32,200 nucleotides of DNA from an uncultured Oscillibacter sp. (GCA_947382875.1 CANDBG010000032.1:1-32200), one strand, 5' to 3'. Positions 22,801 through 30,647 are shown, numbered from the stretch's first letter. Made by a program: numbers and translations. The notes: generated by a model from the sequence alone, not told the origin.

Positions 22801-22990
22801 CAACGGTAAACCGGAGGCCCAAGGCAAAAGCGGCCTCGGCTATACCTTCCGCGGCAAGTATTATTCCGACGCCATCGCCTGGGCCGATGTCGAGGGCTTG
22901 ATGGATCAGAACTGGTCAGGGTTCAATCCCGTTAATCTTGCGCCCCGGGCCGAAATCGTCAATTACCTTTACATCGATAGCATGAAATAA
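19850..22990 (+). CDS. SLH-anchored secreted surface protein with beta-propeller and RCC1-like regions
   Basis: A 1046-residue exported protein. A signal peptide (about 1-31: basic start, hydrophobic core, cleavage near ASAAG) leads to a beta-propeller-like domain (about 40-425). A Pro-Glu-Lys repeat linker (about 436-505) follows, then a second propeller-like part (about 515-800) with RCC1-style repeats (TDGTLWAWG, TADGSMYFLG, KQDGSLWYY). A DKPST linker (about 807-850) precedes three S-layer homology domains at the C-terminus: FTDVPDSAYYKDAVVWA, FTDVSSSSAFYKAILWA and a degenerate third (YYSDAIAWADVEGL). SLH domains bind pyruvylated wall polymer, so it sits on the cell surface; the two propellers probably bind a ligand, unidentified. 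AAAGGAG at seven bases fixes the start. Confidence 0.9.
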   Translation: MKQKPHLPKRLAALLCALALLMTLVPAASAAGTPAISNNINKQDYITAASPVTSYLYANGQGGLTRVEYISGKVVVEDYDSSYQMVSSRTIEMELPKWGGFFAGEDANFLIFGQDNMNESSSVEVYRVVKYSKDWERLGHTSVEGANTQCPFNAASLRCDEYGGYLYIHTGRTMFKTSIDDYQYNHQANLLFCVKESDMTLSDIYADIWNEEYGYVSHSFNQHILIDRDGKIVTLNHGDSDTTRGVTFMKYYADAGSGKFQGAQYQRWGAWMNMMPFAGASGNNTTGASIGGLAETSSHYLYAFNYDGKASASANRTIYLGAMQISDGTGKMYKIEPPSGLNTTTPVLVTLGDGGFLLWNEKSGYSANDTLDYVSFGADGAPQSLPKTAKASLSDCQPIVFDGKAVWYVTKNSAPVFYGLDSSGVTVLGGAVKPEEPPVEPEKPVEPEKPPVEPEKPVEPEKPPVEPEKPVEPEKPPVEPEKPVEPEKPPVEPEKPVDPETPPAEPETPVTPPSTSGKLTVETSMYNLAYEGSNMNGAAAAADGTLYIWELNFDEKPSVFKIGQGYTAAGLDWGLNSNHELYSWSSISAATSPAKVPLTGNILYADGVHKWENVLALKTDGTLWKFDRDTPSSARQVLTNVKQIDAGWTHNDDMFAVTKDNKLYFWDSYDETDTFKEIMNDVAAISYGAANLAIKTDGTLWAWGIMDSTYDYIEPNNARQIPNLSNVVSVDANEHLAVTADGSMYFLGMAGDNDLFSKLTKVMDGVVSVHGGVFLKQDGSLWYYNNNKPLKILDAGTMKVPGTSATSPDKPSTDKPSTDKPSTDKPSTVKPSTDKPSAGKPSINKPSAPQKPTTPTTPAAPNKPSTPSTAKDHPFTDVPDSAYYKDAVVWALKNGITTGVTATEFCPEATCTRGQVVTFLWRAKGCPEPKSKSNPFTDVSSSSAFYKAILWAAENGITSGTTATTFSPGGTCTSGHVVTFLWRANGKPEAQGKSGLGYTFRGKYYSDAIAWADVEGLMDQNWSGFNPVNLAPRAEIVNYLYIDSMK
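21158..21342 (+). repeat. In-frame 39-bp tandem repeat coding Pro-Glu-Lys linker
   Basis: Nearly five copies of a 39-base unit encode PPVEPEKPVEPEK, with synonymous drift (GTG/GTA, CCA/CCG, AAA/AAG). It forms a rigid spacer between the two propeller regions. Copy number could vary by slippage. Confidence 0.9.
22272..22391 (+). repeat. In-frame 15-bp tandem repeat coding DKPST linker
   Basis: About eight copies of a 15-base unit encode DKPST with variants (VKPST, GKPSI, NKPSA). It is a Thr/Ser/Pro-rich wall-spanning spacer before the SLH domains and could carry O-glycans. Confidence 0.85.
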
Positions 22991-23053
22991 GCGTCCATCT
23001 CCTTTGACGCGCTGCAAGGACTGTTTCCCGCCCCGGAGAAAGGATGTGCTTTT

Positions 23054-23251
23054 ATGACGTTTTTTCGTTGGATTCAACGCTGTCTGATGGAAGAAGCTGC
23101 CTCCTTGAACGTGGGGGAAAACCTAGTTCAATCCCTCCTGCATGACCCGGACAATCCCCCGGATTGTCCGCCGCCCTCCGACGAACACCCTAACGACTCG
23201 GACGCGGCCCCCTCTTTCCTCTCAAAATTTGATTTCCCGCCGCAGTCGTGA
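23054..23251 (+). CDS. Small hypothetical protein, 65 residues
   Basis: An unrecognised short ORF 63 bases after the SLH gene and before a strong terminator, so it would share that transcript. AAAGGA lies nine bases before its ATG. The first 30 residues could be an amphipathic helix (MTFFRWIQRCLMEEAASLN); the rest is proline/aspartate-rich and low in complexity (DPDNPPDCPPPSDEHP). No signal or family features. Position and ribosome site favour a real gene, but the composition leaves doubt. Confidence 0.5.
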   Translation: MTFFRWIQRCLMEEAASLNVGENLVQSLLHDPDNPPDCPPPSDEHPNDSDAAPSFLSKFDFPPQS

Positions 23252-23281
23252 GGCTGTGCAGAAGGACAGCGCTCTTGAAAC

Positions 23282-23325
23282 CGCAGAAGGGTTCCCGTTT
23301 TGGGAACCCTTCTGCGTGTTTTTTT
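23282..23325 (+). terminator. Strong intrinsic terminator
   Basis: A perfect 15-bp stem (23282-23296 with 23302-23316), 5-base loop, then TGTTTTTTT. It ends the SLH transcription unit and lies four bases from the stop of the convergent beta-galactosidase gene. Confidence 0.92.
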
Positions 23326-23328
23326 CGC

Positions 23329-25269
23329 TTAGAGCGTCTCAATTTTGCAGCTGTACGGCTCGAGGCTTACGCCCCCTGTCTGCATGGGATATGCGTTGTG
23401 ATTCAGATAGATCCGGATTTTTTGAGACGTGTTTCCCCGCGTGATTACCTCCACGTTTTCGGGTGATTCGATGGTCTCGATTCCTGTTTCGAAAAGAATC
23501 CGCCTGAGCAGTTTTTCCGTCGCTGTTGCGGACAGGCCGCAGCCAAGGTAGTACGCGGCGCCATCGCCCCAGCGTTTCCGCGTGACCGCCGCGTATTCGG
23601 TATAAAACGCGTCGCCGTAGCGGTACAGAACTTCCGCGTCACGGCTTTTCAGCATATCACGGAAGATACCGCCCGTTTCCCTTTCGCCGTTTGGTCCGGT
23701 TAACGGGAACGCGTCCGGCTCTTGCAGGCTCTCCGTTTCAACGACCGTTACGCCTGTCAGGTCTTGGAAACCGACCGGAACCGGTTCCCCAAACGGCAAA
23801 TTGTTGTTTTCGTCCTTGACCGCCGTCCGGTAGGTCAAAACCAAGGTTCCGCCGCCCTTGACGAACGCCTCCGCTTTTGTCCGGAAGGACGGTTTTACAA
23901 TCATCATTTGCGGTGCAAGCACAATCTTATAGGTGGAAAAATCTGCCTCTGACGGAAGTACGTCGACGGGAACGTTGGCGTCGAAAAACACCTTGTAAAG
24001 CTTTTTCATTTCGCCTGGAGCGTCCAGCAGCAGACTCTGGCGCTGAATGCGCAATGCCGCCAGGGAGTCGTAATCGTAGAGAATGGCCACGTCGCTTTGG
24101 ACAGGCGCGGACAGAGCTTTTTCGTACTGCCTGATGTCCGCAAAAAAGCTCTGCACCTCCCGGAACTTCCGGCCCTTTACGTTGTCTGCGTCGAGGATGC
24201 CGTAACAGAACTGCTCCGCGCCCTTGGACGCGCCCCGGTAGCGGAAGTACAACAGAGATTCGCACCCGTGGGCCATCCCTTGGTAAGACCACATTTTCGC
24301 CTGGTTTGGGCGGGGCAGATAGCCCGTTATGTCGTGGCCCTGCGCGCCCATGATCGCCTCGGTAATCCAGAAGTTCCGACCCTTCAACCCCCGGATGTAG
24401 TCCAGACCAAACGCAATTTCATGCGGAGGAAGCGGGTTCTTCTGCCCGCCCCAGACGGGATAATGATTGTAGGACACCACGTCCAGGTTTCGGGCAACGT
24501 CTGCGTACTGGACGTGTTTTTCCAGACCGCCGCCGGGAAAATCATGGGTGATGGTCGCGTCTGGGATGATCTCTTTGAGCAGATGAACCTGGAAGTCTGC
24601 AAAATCGGAAATGCTTTTGCTGCGGAACCGTTCCCAGTCCAGACGCAGAGCCGGGTTATGCGCTACGGTGGATGCCTCCGGAATTGGAACTTCCCCAAAA
24701 CGGTTGTATTCCTGAGACCAGAAGGTTGTGCCGTAGGTTTCGTTTAGCGCATCGATTTCGCCCTGGAATTTCCGCGCCAGGTAAAGCTGGAAAGCTTTGC
24801 GGCAGTTCCGGCAGAAACAGAGATCGCTTCCCTCGTGCCCCAGTTCGTTGTCGATCTGCCACGCGGCAATGGCATCCTCATTCTTGTAATGCTCCGCCAT
24901 GGCGCGGATGATTTTTTCTGAATAGGCATACATCTCCGGACTGTTGAAGCAGTAAACCCGGCGGCTGCCGAAAGCACGCGTTCGACCGTCCTCCCCGACT
25001 GCGAGAATGTCCGGATGCTTTGCCGCTAACCACGCCGGAATGGCGGCGGTCGGCGTGCCCAGAAGAATTTTCAGCCCTCGTTTTTTTGCTTCCGCAATTA
25101 CGCGGTCAAAGAAGGAAAAGTCATAATTTCCCTCTGTTTTTTCCATCAAATGCCAGGAAAATTCTGCAATGCGAATGATGTTGCATCCCATCTCTGCAAT
25201 GGTATCCAAGTCGGATTCCAGCAGCGCAGGGGCCCACTGTTCAGGGTAATAGTCAACGCCCAGCCACAT
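23329..25269 (-). CDS. Beta-galactosidase, glycoside hydrolase family 42
   Basis: A 646-residue cytosolic GH42 enzyme that releases terminal beta-galactose from short oligosaccharides. It begins WLGVDYYPEQW, the GH42 hallmark. The (beta/alpha)8 barrel (about 1-380) has acid/base E142 in WQIDNELG, nucleophile E304 in WITEAIMG, and the zinc-site cysteines C107, C151, C153 and C156 in the family's usual spacing; a trimerisation domain (about 385-590) and a small C-terminal beta domain follow. No signal peptide. ATG 25269 has AAAGGAAC about ten bases upstream. It has its own promoter with an operator-like repeat and no transporter or regulator beside it. Family and catalytic residues are clear. 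Confidence 0.96.
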   Translation of the reverse strand: MWLGVDYYPEQWAPALLESDLDTIAEMGCNIIRIAEFSWHLMEKTEGNYDFSFFDRVIAEAKKRGLKILLGTPTAAIPAWLAAKHPDILAVGEDGRTRAFGSRRVYCFNSPEMYAYSEKIIRAMAEHYKNEDAIAAWQIDNELGHEGSDLCFCRNCRKAFQLYLARKFQGEIDALNETYGTTFWSQEYNRFGEVPIPEASTVAHNPALRLDWERFRSKSISDFADFQVHLLKEIIPDATITHDFPGGGLEKHVQYADVARNLDVVSYNHYPVWGGQKNPLPPHEIAFGLDYIRGLKGRNFWITEAIMGAQGHDITGYLPRPNQAKMWSYQGMAHGCESLLYFRYRGASKGAEQFCYGILDADNVKGRKFREVQSFFADIRQYEKALSAPVQSDVAILYDYDSLAALRIQRQSLLLDAPGEMKKLYKVFFDANVPVDVLPSEADFSTYKIVLAPQMMIVKPSFRTKAEAFVKGGGTLVLTYRTAVKDENNNLPFGEPVPVGFQDLTGVTVVETESLQEPDAFPLTGPNGERETGGIFRDMLKSRDAEVLYRYGDAFYTEYAAVTRKRWGDGAAYYLGCGLSATATEKLLRRILFETGIETIESPENVEVITRGNTSQKIRIYLNHNAYPMQTGGVSLEPYSCKIETL

Positions 25270-25312
25270 ATATTTACGTTCCTTTCTGCCCGCGCCTTTT
25301 TGCTGCCGCGGT

Positions 25313-25328
25313 AAGTGCTTTCACACTT
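25313..25328. promoter_or_regulatory. Operator-like inverted repeat over the beta-galactosidase promoter
   Basis: AAGTG (25313-25317), six bases, CACTT (25324-25328). It overlaps the proposed -10 box, the position expected for a repressor site of an inducible sugar gene. The regulator is not in the window. Confidence 0.4.
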
Positions 25329-25353
25329 TACTTTATTTTTACTAAAAAATCAA
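25325..25353 (-). promoter_or_regulatory. Promoter of the beta-galactosidase gene
   Basis: Minus strand TTGATT (25348-25353), 17 bases, TAAAGT (25325-25330); 4 of 6 in each box, in an AT-rich stretch about 55 bases before the start codon. Confidence 0.45.
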
Positions 25354-25391
25354 TCGCTTTTGAAAAATTTTCCCGCAGATGCATTTTTTCA

Positions 25392-25682
25392 TTATTCAGC
25401 GCCTTTCAGATAATTTACTGCGGCATCATGCAGCTCTATAGAAGGATTTTGTTTCAATGGTTTGCCGGTTTTCTCGCATACGATGGACAAACTGCCCGAC
25501 GTCATCCTGGCATACCCGTCGAAGATTTCCAGAACGGAGAGAATTACATCCGCTGTAACGTCGTAGAGCTGTTCCTGCAGCGAGCAATCACCATTTCGAC
25601 ACAGGGCGCTTTGTACGCTGAACTCCTGAATAGCTGCTAGCTGCTCCATAAATTCCCGCTGCACCGGATTGAGTCTTTTCAT
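25392..25682 (-). CDS. Small hypothetical helical protein, 96 residues
   Basis: An unrecognised short cytosolic protein, mostly predicted helix: MKRLNPVQREFMEQLAAIQE, then a Cys-containing turn (LCRNGDCSLQEQLYDVTADV), a hydrophobic helix (ILSVLEIFDGYARM) and a basic end. GGAGG seven bases before the ATG and an extended -10 promoter support it strongly as a real gene. It has no clear operon partner; the beta-galactosidase downstream has its own promoter 40 bases on. Confidence 0.8.
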   Translation of the reverse strand: MKRLNPVQREFMEQLAAIQEFSVQSALCRNGDCSLQEQLYDVTADVILSVLEIFDGYARMTSGSLSIVCEKTGKPLKQNPSIELHDAAVNYLKGAE

Positions 25683-25715
25683 GCTGTTACCTCCAAATTT
25701 CTGGCTGACGCCCCG

Positions 25716-25744
25716 ATTTTACCATAGATATTACTTGGATGCAA
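25716..25744 (-). promoter_or_regulatory. Extended -10 promoter of the 96-residue gene
   Basis: Minus strand TTGCAT (25739-25744), 17 bases, TAAAAT (25716-25721) preceded by TGG, giving an extended -10. The leader is about 27 bases. Confidence 0.6.
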
Positions 25745-25770
25745 GATCGCTGCGGCAGGCTTCGTTTTTC

Positions 25771-25799
25771 TTGACGCGGGCAGCGGAATGAAGTATGAT
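25771..25799 (+). promoter_or_regulatory. Promoter of the methionine operon
   Basis: TTGACG (25771-25776), 17 bases, TATGAT (25794-25799); 5 of 6 in each box. Only about 40 bases separate the expected transcript start from the first start codon, too short for a SAM or cobalamin riboswitch. Confidence 0.75.
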
Positions 25800-25846
25800 T
25801 ATGGAAATTCTTTTGTCCATGCAGTAAACGGAAAGGGGTGCCGTCT

Positions 25847-26503
25847 TTGAAACCGGATGTCAGCGAGGCGCTGCGTTACTTGGGCGCACAGAATGCGCCG
25901 GAAAATCTTTGCAGGCAAACCGCCGAAATGGCGGAAACTATTGCATCCTCCATACAGCCGCGGTATACTTACAGGATATACGGACTGGAATTTCAATCCG
26001 GCGGCGTTGCTTTGTGCGGGACAAATATCGTATTAACTGGTGCTTCTGCATCGAAAATGCTGGGAGAATGCCAACAGGCTGCGCTGCTGGCCTGTACCCT
26101 GGGAACCGTCTTTGATCAGCGTCTTACGGCGTTTCAGGCGCGGGACATGGCACAAGCCGTTCTTTATGACGCCTGCGGCAGCGCATTTGTCGAGGCGGGC
26201 TGCGACGCCGCCGTCGCCGAACTCGCCGCCCGATTCCCGGACCGTTTTCTCACCGACCGCTTCAGCCCCGGTTACGGCGATTTGCCTTTGTCGCTTCAGC
26301 CGGACATCTGCGCCGCCCTGGATGCGTCGCGACGGCTGGGACTCCATGTGACGGAAAGTCTTCTGCTCAATCCGGTGAAGTCGGTCACAGCGGTCATCGG
26401 GCTGTCGGACCGGCCCCAGAAAGCGCGTATTCGAGGCTGTGCCTATTGCCAAATGCGGAATACCTGCGCACTGCGTAAGGGAGGGAAAAATTGTGCAACT
26501 TGA
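25847..26503 (+). CDS. Stand-alone methionine synthase reactivation domain protein
   Basis: A 218-residue homologue of the C-terminal activation domain of MetH (Met_synt_B12), which binds SAM and remethylates cobalamin after it oxidises. The core motif SPGYGDLPLSLQPDI (about 141-155), then LHVTESLLLNPVKSVTAVIGL, matches the SAM-binding region (normally GYGxxP and ESxxMxPxxS). It ends in a cysteine-rich tail (GCAYCQMRNTCALRKGGKNC) absent from the classic domain. TTG 25847 is preferred to GTG 25838 because GGAAAGGGG lies seven bases before TTG but directly abuts the GTG. It overlaps metH by 11 bases, which itself lacks this domain, so the two work in trans. Confidence 0.9.
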   Translation: MKPDVSEALRYLGAQNAPENLCRQTAEMAETIASSIQPRYTYRIYGLEFQSGGVALCGTNIVLTGASASKMLGECQQAALLACTLGTVFDQRLTAFQARDMAQAVLYDACGSAFVEAGCDAAVAELAARFPDRFLTDRFSPGYGDLPLSLQPDICAALDASRRLGLHVTESLLLNPVKSVTAVIGLSDRPQKARIRGCAYCQMRNTCALRKGGKNCAT

Positions 26504-28847
26504 TATTTTTCAGAACAAAATCGTCCTGTTGGATGGAGCCATGGGAACCGTCCTGCAGCAAAAGGGCTTGCCGCCCGGCGGGCACCCTGAACTGCTGAAT
26601 CTTACGAACCCGGATTTTATCCGTTCCGTTCATAGGGCTTACTTCGATGCCGGAAGTCAGATCATCTACGCCAACACCTTCGGGGCGAACGCCCTCAAGC
26701 TTGACGGAACCGGATACACCGTTCAAGAGGTCATCGCCGCTGGGGTTCGTCTTGCAAAGGCCGAGGCCGGACCAGAACAGTATGTGGCCTTGGACGTCGG
26801 ACCGCTGGGGACTCTGCTGGAACCAATGGGCAGTCTCTCCTTTGAGCGGGCGTATGAGCTGTTTGCTGAAATGGCCGTATGCGGCGAAAAGACCGGGGCC
26901 AATCTGGCGGTTATCGAAACCATGACGGACCTTTACGAAGCCAAGGCGGCTCTGCTGGCTGTGAAGGACTGCACAAATTTACCGGTTTTTGTCACTATGT
27001 CCTTTGACGAAGGAGGGCGTACCTTTACCGGCTGTACGGTGTCTTCCATGGCCCGGACGCTGGAGGGCTTGGGCGCGGACGCCATTGGTCTAAACTGTTC
27101 CCTGGGGCCGGACAAACTGGCCGGACTCCTGAAAGAGTTATGTGAAAACACCCGTCTGCCGGTGATTGCCAAGCCTAACGCAGGACTGCCGGACCCGGTG
27201 GACGGTCATTACGACATGGACCCGGAAGCCTTTGCGGAAGCGCTCCTCCCCTGCCTGGAAGCGGGCGTCACATTGTTTGGAGGCTGCTGCGGCACTTCGC
27301 CGGAGTACATTCAGGCGGTCCGGCGGGCTTTGGAGGGCAGATCCCCCGCCCCGCGGCATTTCTGGAGCGGCGGGTTTGTCTGCACCCCTACAAACCCCTT
27401 GCGTCTGGACGACATACGGGTAATCGGGGAGCGGATCAATCCTACCGGAAAAAAGAGATTCCAGCAGGCGCTTCTGGAAGATGATCTGGACTACATTCTC
27501 GACGTTGCCATTCAGCAGGAAGACGCAGGCGCGGAAATTCTGGATGTAAACGTAGGTTTTCCCGGCGTGGACGAGGTAATGATGCTTCCGCGGGTGGTCA
27601 AAAAAATCCAGAGCGCGGTCTCTCTTCCTCTGCAGCTGGACTCCGCCAACCCCGACGCCTTGGAAGCCGCTTTGCGGGTTTACAATGGCAAGGCGGCAGT
27701 GAATTCCGTCAATGGCAAGCCGGAGGTTTTGACGCGGCTTCTGCCGGTTGTGAAAAAATACGGGGCCAGTGTTGTGGGCCTGACGCTGGACGAGGCCGGA
27801 ATTCCACAAACTGTTGAGGCCCGTCTTGAGATTGCGCGGAAAATTCTGGAAACCGCTTTGTCTTACGAAATCCCGCGGGAAGATGTATGGATTGACTGCC
27901 TTACCCTCACGGTGTCCGCCCAGCAGGAACAGGCCGTCGAAACCTTGCGGGCAGTACGGGCCATCCGGCAGGAACTGGGACTGCAAACGGTTTTGGGTGT
28001 ATCAAATATTTCCTTTGGGCTTCCAAACCGGGGATTGGTCTCTCAGAGCTTTTTGACACAGGCTCTGTCAGCGGGACTTACGCTGCCTATCCTCAACCCC
28101 AATCAAACCGAAATGATGGACGCCGTCTTCGCTTTTCGGGTCCTTTCCGGCGCAGATGTCCAATGTCGGGATTACATCGCCCGTTTTTCTGACGTAGCGA
28201 CTGCGGCGCAACCAGTTCAAAGCGCAGGGATAACATTGGAGGACGCCATCTGCAAGGGCCTGAAGGCCGACGCCGCCAAATTGGCAAAAGCTGCGCTGGA
28301 AACCGGCGATGAACTCTCTCTGGTTGAAAAACGCCTGATTCCCGCCCTGGACCGTGTAGGCGAGGGCTACGAAAACGGTCTCATTTTTCTGCCGCAGCTT
28401 CTCAGCGCAGCCCAGGCAGCCCAGGCGGTCTTTGAGGCGATTCGCGCTTCTATTGCGGAAAAGGGCGGCGCGCCGGTGAAAAAGGGGACGCTGATTGTCG
28501 CCACCGTGCAGGGCGATATTCATGATATTGGTAAGAACATTGTGAAAACGGTGCTGGAAAATTACGGTTATGAAGTCCTCGATTTGGGGCGGGATGTGCC
28601 GCCGGAAACCATCGTACAGGCTGTTGTAAAACAAGGGGTGTCGTTAGTCGGCCTCTCGGCCCTCATGACTACGACCCTCCCGGCAATGGAGGAGACTGTT
28701 CGTCAACTGCGGACACTTCCGGAACCGCCGGTTACGTTCGTTGGCGGTGCGGTGGTCACGCCGGAGTATGCGCGTCAAATCCATGCGGATTACTACGCAA
28801 AGGACGCCCGGGAATCCGTGGAAATTGCGAAGAAGGTGTTGGAATGA
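26493..28847 (+). CDS. metH: Cobalamin-dependent methionine synthase lacking its activation domain
   Basis: A 784-residue cytosolic enzyme that moves a methyl group from methyltetrahydrofolate via cob(I)alamin to homocysteine. Domains: homocysteine binding (about 1-295; zinc cysteines in GLNCS near 203 and GGCCG at 266-267), pterin binding (about 310-560, starting GERINPTGKK), B12 cap (about 575-665) and B12 Rossmann domain with DIHDIGKN (675-682), H677 being the lower cobalt ligand. The fourth (activation) domain of the 1200-residue E. coli type is missing and supplied by the upstream gene. Start GTG 26493 has GGAGGG at seven bases; a longer reading starts within the upstream gene. The stop overlaps the next start (ATGA). 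Confidence 0.96.
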   Translation: MQLDIFQNKIVLLDGAMGTVLQQKGLPPGGHPELLNLTNPDFIRSVHRAYFDAGSQIIYANTFGANALKLDGTGYTVQEVIAAGVRLAKAEAGPEQYVALDVGPLGTLLEPMGSLSFERAYELFAEMAVCGEKTGANLAVIETMTDLYEAKAALLAVKDCTNLPVFVTMSFDEGGRTFTGCTVSSMARTLEGLGADAIGLNCSLGPDKLAGLLKELCENTRLPVIAKPNAGLPDPVDGHYDMDPEAFAEALLPCLEAGVTLFGGCCGTSPEYIQAVRRALEGRSPAPRHFWSGGFVCTPTNPLRLDDIRVIGERINPTGKKRFQQALLEDDLDYILDVAIQQEDAGAEILDVNVGFPGVDEVMMLPRVVKKIQSAVSLPLQLDSANPDALEAALRVYNGKAAVNSVNGKPEVLTRLLPVVKKYGASVVGLTLDEAGIPQTVEARLEIARKILETALSYEIPREDVWIDCLTLTVSAQQEQAVETLRAVRAIRQELGLQTVLGVSNISFGLPNRGLVSQSFLTQALSAGLTLPILNPNQTEMMDAVFAFRVLSGADVQCRDYIARFSDVATAAQPVQSAGITLEDAICKGLKADAAKLAKAALETGDELSLVEKRLIPALDRVGEGYENGLIFLPQLLSAAQAAQAVFEAIRASIAEKGGAPVKKGTLIVATVQGDIHDIGKNIVKTVLENYGYEVLDLGRDVPPETIVQAVVKQGVSLVGLSALMTTTLPAMEETVRQLRTLPEPPVTFVGGAVVTPEYARQIHADYYAKDARESVEIAKKVLE

Positions 28848-30607
28848 AAGATATCCGCGCTTTTCTCGCGGAGGAAGCCCCGCTGCTCTTTGACGGCGCA
28901 ATGGGCACCTATTTCACCTCCCACCCTGGCCGGGCGGCGGAACGCTGCGAAACCGCCAATCTGACAGACCCGGCGTCCATTGCCGCGATTCACCGCACTT
29001 ATCTGGAAGCCGGGTGCCGTGCTATCAAAACCAATACCTTTACCGTCGGCGTTGACCTGGCGAGCGGAAACGAAGAAACTGCGCAGCAGATCATTGGGGC
29101 CGCCTGCCGTCTGGCGCGGGAGTGCGCCGGGCCTTACGACGCTTACGTTTTTGCGGACCTTGGCCCTGCTCCTGCAGGCGGCGCGCTCTCCCGTGCAGAG
29201 AATTACTGCAAACAGGTTAGCCTGTTTTTGGAACAGGGAATCACCCATTTTTTGGTGGAAACGCTGCCTTCCTGCGAGGGAATCCCAGAGCTTGCCCGAC
29301 ACCTGAAAACCTGCTGCCCCAATGCATTCCTGATTGTCTCCTTCGCAGTTGCCATGGATGGAAGCACGCGGGAAGGATATGCCGGAGAGACGCTTTTTCA
29401 GGACGCCGCGGCCCTGCCGGAAATCGACGCCGTAGGTTTCAACTGTGTTTCCGGCCCCCGGCACCTTCTGGAGTACATTCGCAAATTTCAGCATCAGGGC
29501 GTACGGCTTTCCGTCATGCCAAACGCCGGATATCCCGCTGTCCTGGGCCGCCGGATTGTCTACCAGGGCGAACCGGCCTATTTCGGTGAAAAACTGGCGG
29601 AAATCGTCCAGGCTGGAGCGCAGATTGTAGGCGGCTGCTGCGGCACAACCCCGGACCACATCGCCAAAACTGCCAAAGCGTTGACGAAGCCTCTCCAAGT
29701 TTTCGTACAGCCCCGACGGGAACCGGTTTCCGTTCCGTCTGCGCCGCAGGCGAATCCGCTGTCGGAAAAGCTGGATGCCGGACGCCGGGTGATTGCCGTG
29801 GAGCTGGACCCGCCTGCCGATGACGACATCTCTTTTTTTCTCGACGGCGTACAGGCCCTGCGGAACGCGGGCGCGGATGTGGTAACGATTGCCGATTGTC
29901 CCATCGGACGGCCCCGGGCGGACAGCTCCCTTTTGGCCTGTAAAATCAAGCGGGAACTTGGCGTGGAACCCCTCCCTCACATGACCTGCCGGGACCGAAA
30001 CCTCAACGCCGCCAAAGCGCTTCTGCTGGGACTGTCCATGGAGGGCGTACATAATGTATTGTTGGTCACAGGAGACCCGATTCCCTCGGAAAGCCGGGAC
30101 GAGGTAAAAAGTGTATTCAATTTCAATTCCCGTACCCTCGCACGCTACGTCACCGGATTGAACGAAACGGTTTTGCGGACACCGTTCCGCTTATTCGGCG
30201 CACTGAACCTGAACGCGAAAAATTTTGCGATGCAGCTGAAGATCGCCCGGGAAAAAGAGGAAAACGGTATCACTGGTTTTCTTACGCAGCCGGTGCTTTC
30301 CAAAGAGGCCCTGGATAACCTCAAGCTGGCCCGGCAGACTTTGCAGGGGAAAATTCTCGCCGGAATTTACCCCGTCGTCAGCTACAAAAACGCCTGCTTC
30401 CTCAATAATGAAATCGCCGGGATGCGCATTTCCAGCGAGATCACCGCGCGTTACGAGGGCAAAGACCGCGGTGCGGCGGAAGATTTGGCTGTCCGGGTTT
30501 CCGCTGCCATCGCCGGAGAGACGGCCCCCTTTTCCGACGGCTTCTATCTTATGACGCCTTTCAAACGGGTCCCGCTTATGGTACGGATTCTGGAACAGCT
30601 TTCATAA
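28844..30607 (+). CDS. Fused homocysteine S-methyltransferase / methylenetetrahydrofolate reductase (YitJ type)
   Basis: A 587-residue bifunctional protein. Residues about 1-290 are a homocysteine methyltransferase domain with LLFDGAMGT (13-21) and the zinc cysteines in GFNC and GGCCGT. Residues about 310-587 are a FAD-dependent MTHFR domain (VIAVELDPP, then ADVVTIADCP, HMTCRDRN, VLLVTGDP, and EITARYEG). The same fusion is B. subtilis YitJ (about 610 residues). The reductase makes the methyl-THF used by MetH; the other half may methylate homocysteine or act with MetH. It starts by ATGA overlap with metH, so the three genes form one coupled operon, closed by a terminator. Confidence 0.95.
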   Translation: MKDIRAFLAEEAPLLFDGAMGTYFTSHPGRAAERCETANLTDPASIAAIHRTYLEAGCRAIKTNTFTVGVDLASGNEETAQQIIGAACRLARECAGPYDAYVFADLGPAPAGGALSRAENYCKQVSLFLEQGITHFLVETLPSCEGIPELARHLKTCCPNAFLIVSFAVAMDGSTREGYAGETLFQDAAALPEIDAVGFNCVSGPRHLLEYIRKFQHQGVRLSVMPNAGYPAVLGRRIVYQGEPAYFGEKLAEIVQAGAQIVGGCCGTTPDHIAKTAKALTKPLQVFVQPRREPVSVPSAPQANPLSEKLDAGRRVIAVELDPPADDDISFFLDGVQALRNAGADVVTIADCPIGRPRADSSLLACKIKRELGVEPLPHMTCRDRNLNAAKALLLGLSMEGVHNVLLVTGDPIPSESRDEVKSVFNFNSRTLARYVTGLNETVLRTPFRLFGALNLNAKNFAMQLKIAREKEENGITGFLTQPVLSKEALDNLKLARQTLQGKILAGIYPVVSYKNACFLNNEIAGMRISSEITARYEGKDRGAAEDLAVRVSAAIAGETAPFSDGFYLMTPFKRVPLMVRILEQLS

Positions 30608-30611
30608 AAAC

Positions 30612-30639
30612 AGCCCAGGAGTTTCATCACTCCTGGGCT
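30612..30639. terminator. Bidirectional terminator between the methionine operon and rpoN
   Basis: A perfect 11-bp stem (30612-30622 with 30629-30639), 6-base loop. Plus side is followed by TGTATGTTTT, minus side by GTTTTTATG, so it can end both converging transcripts. Confidence 0.85.
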
Positions 30640-30647
30640 TGTATGTT

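Noticed and set aside
25771-25846. SAM or cobalamin riboswitch ahead of the methionine operon
   Set aside because: The expected leader is only about 40 bases with no conserved riboswitch elements.
27138-27986. Antisense 282-codon open frame inside metH
   Set aside because: Shadow of the pterin-binding domain of MetH.
28793-30052. Antisense 419-codon open frame over metH/yitJ
   Set aside because: Shadow of two well-conserved genes; Arg/Gly-rich with no recognisable domain.
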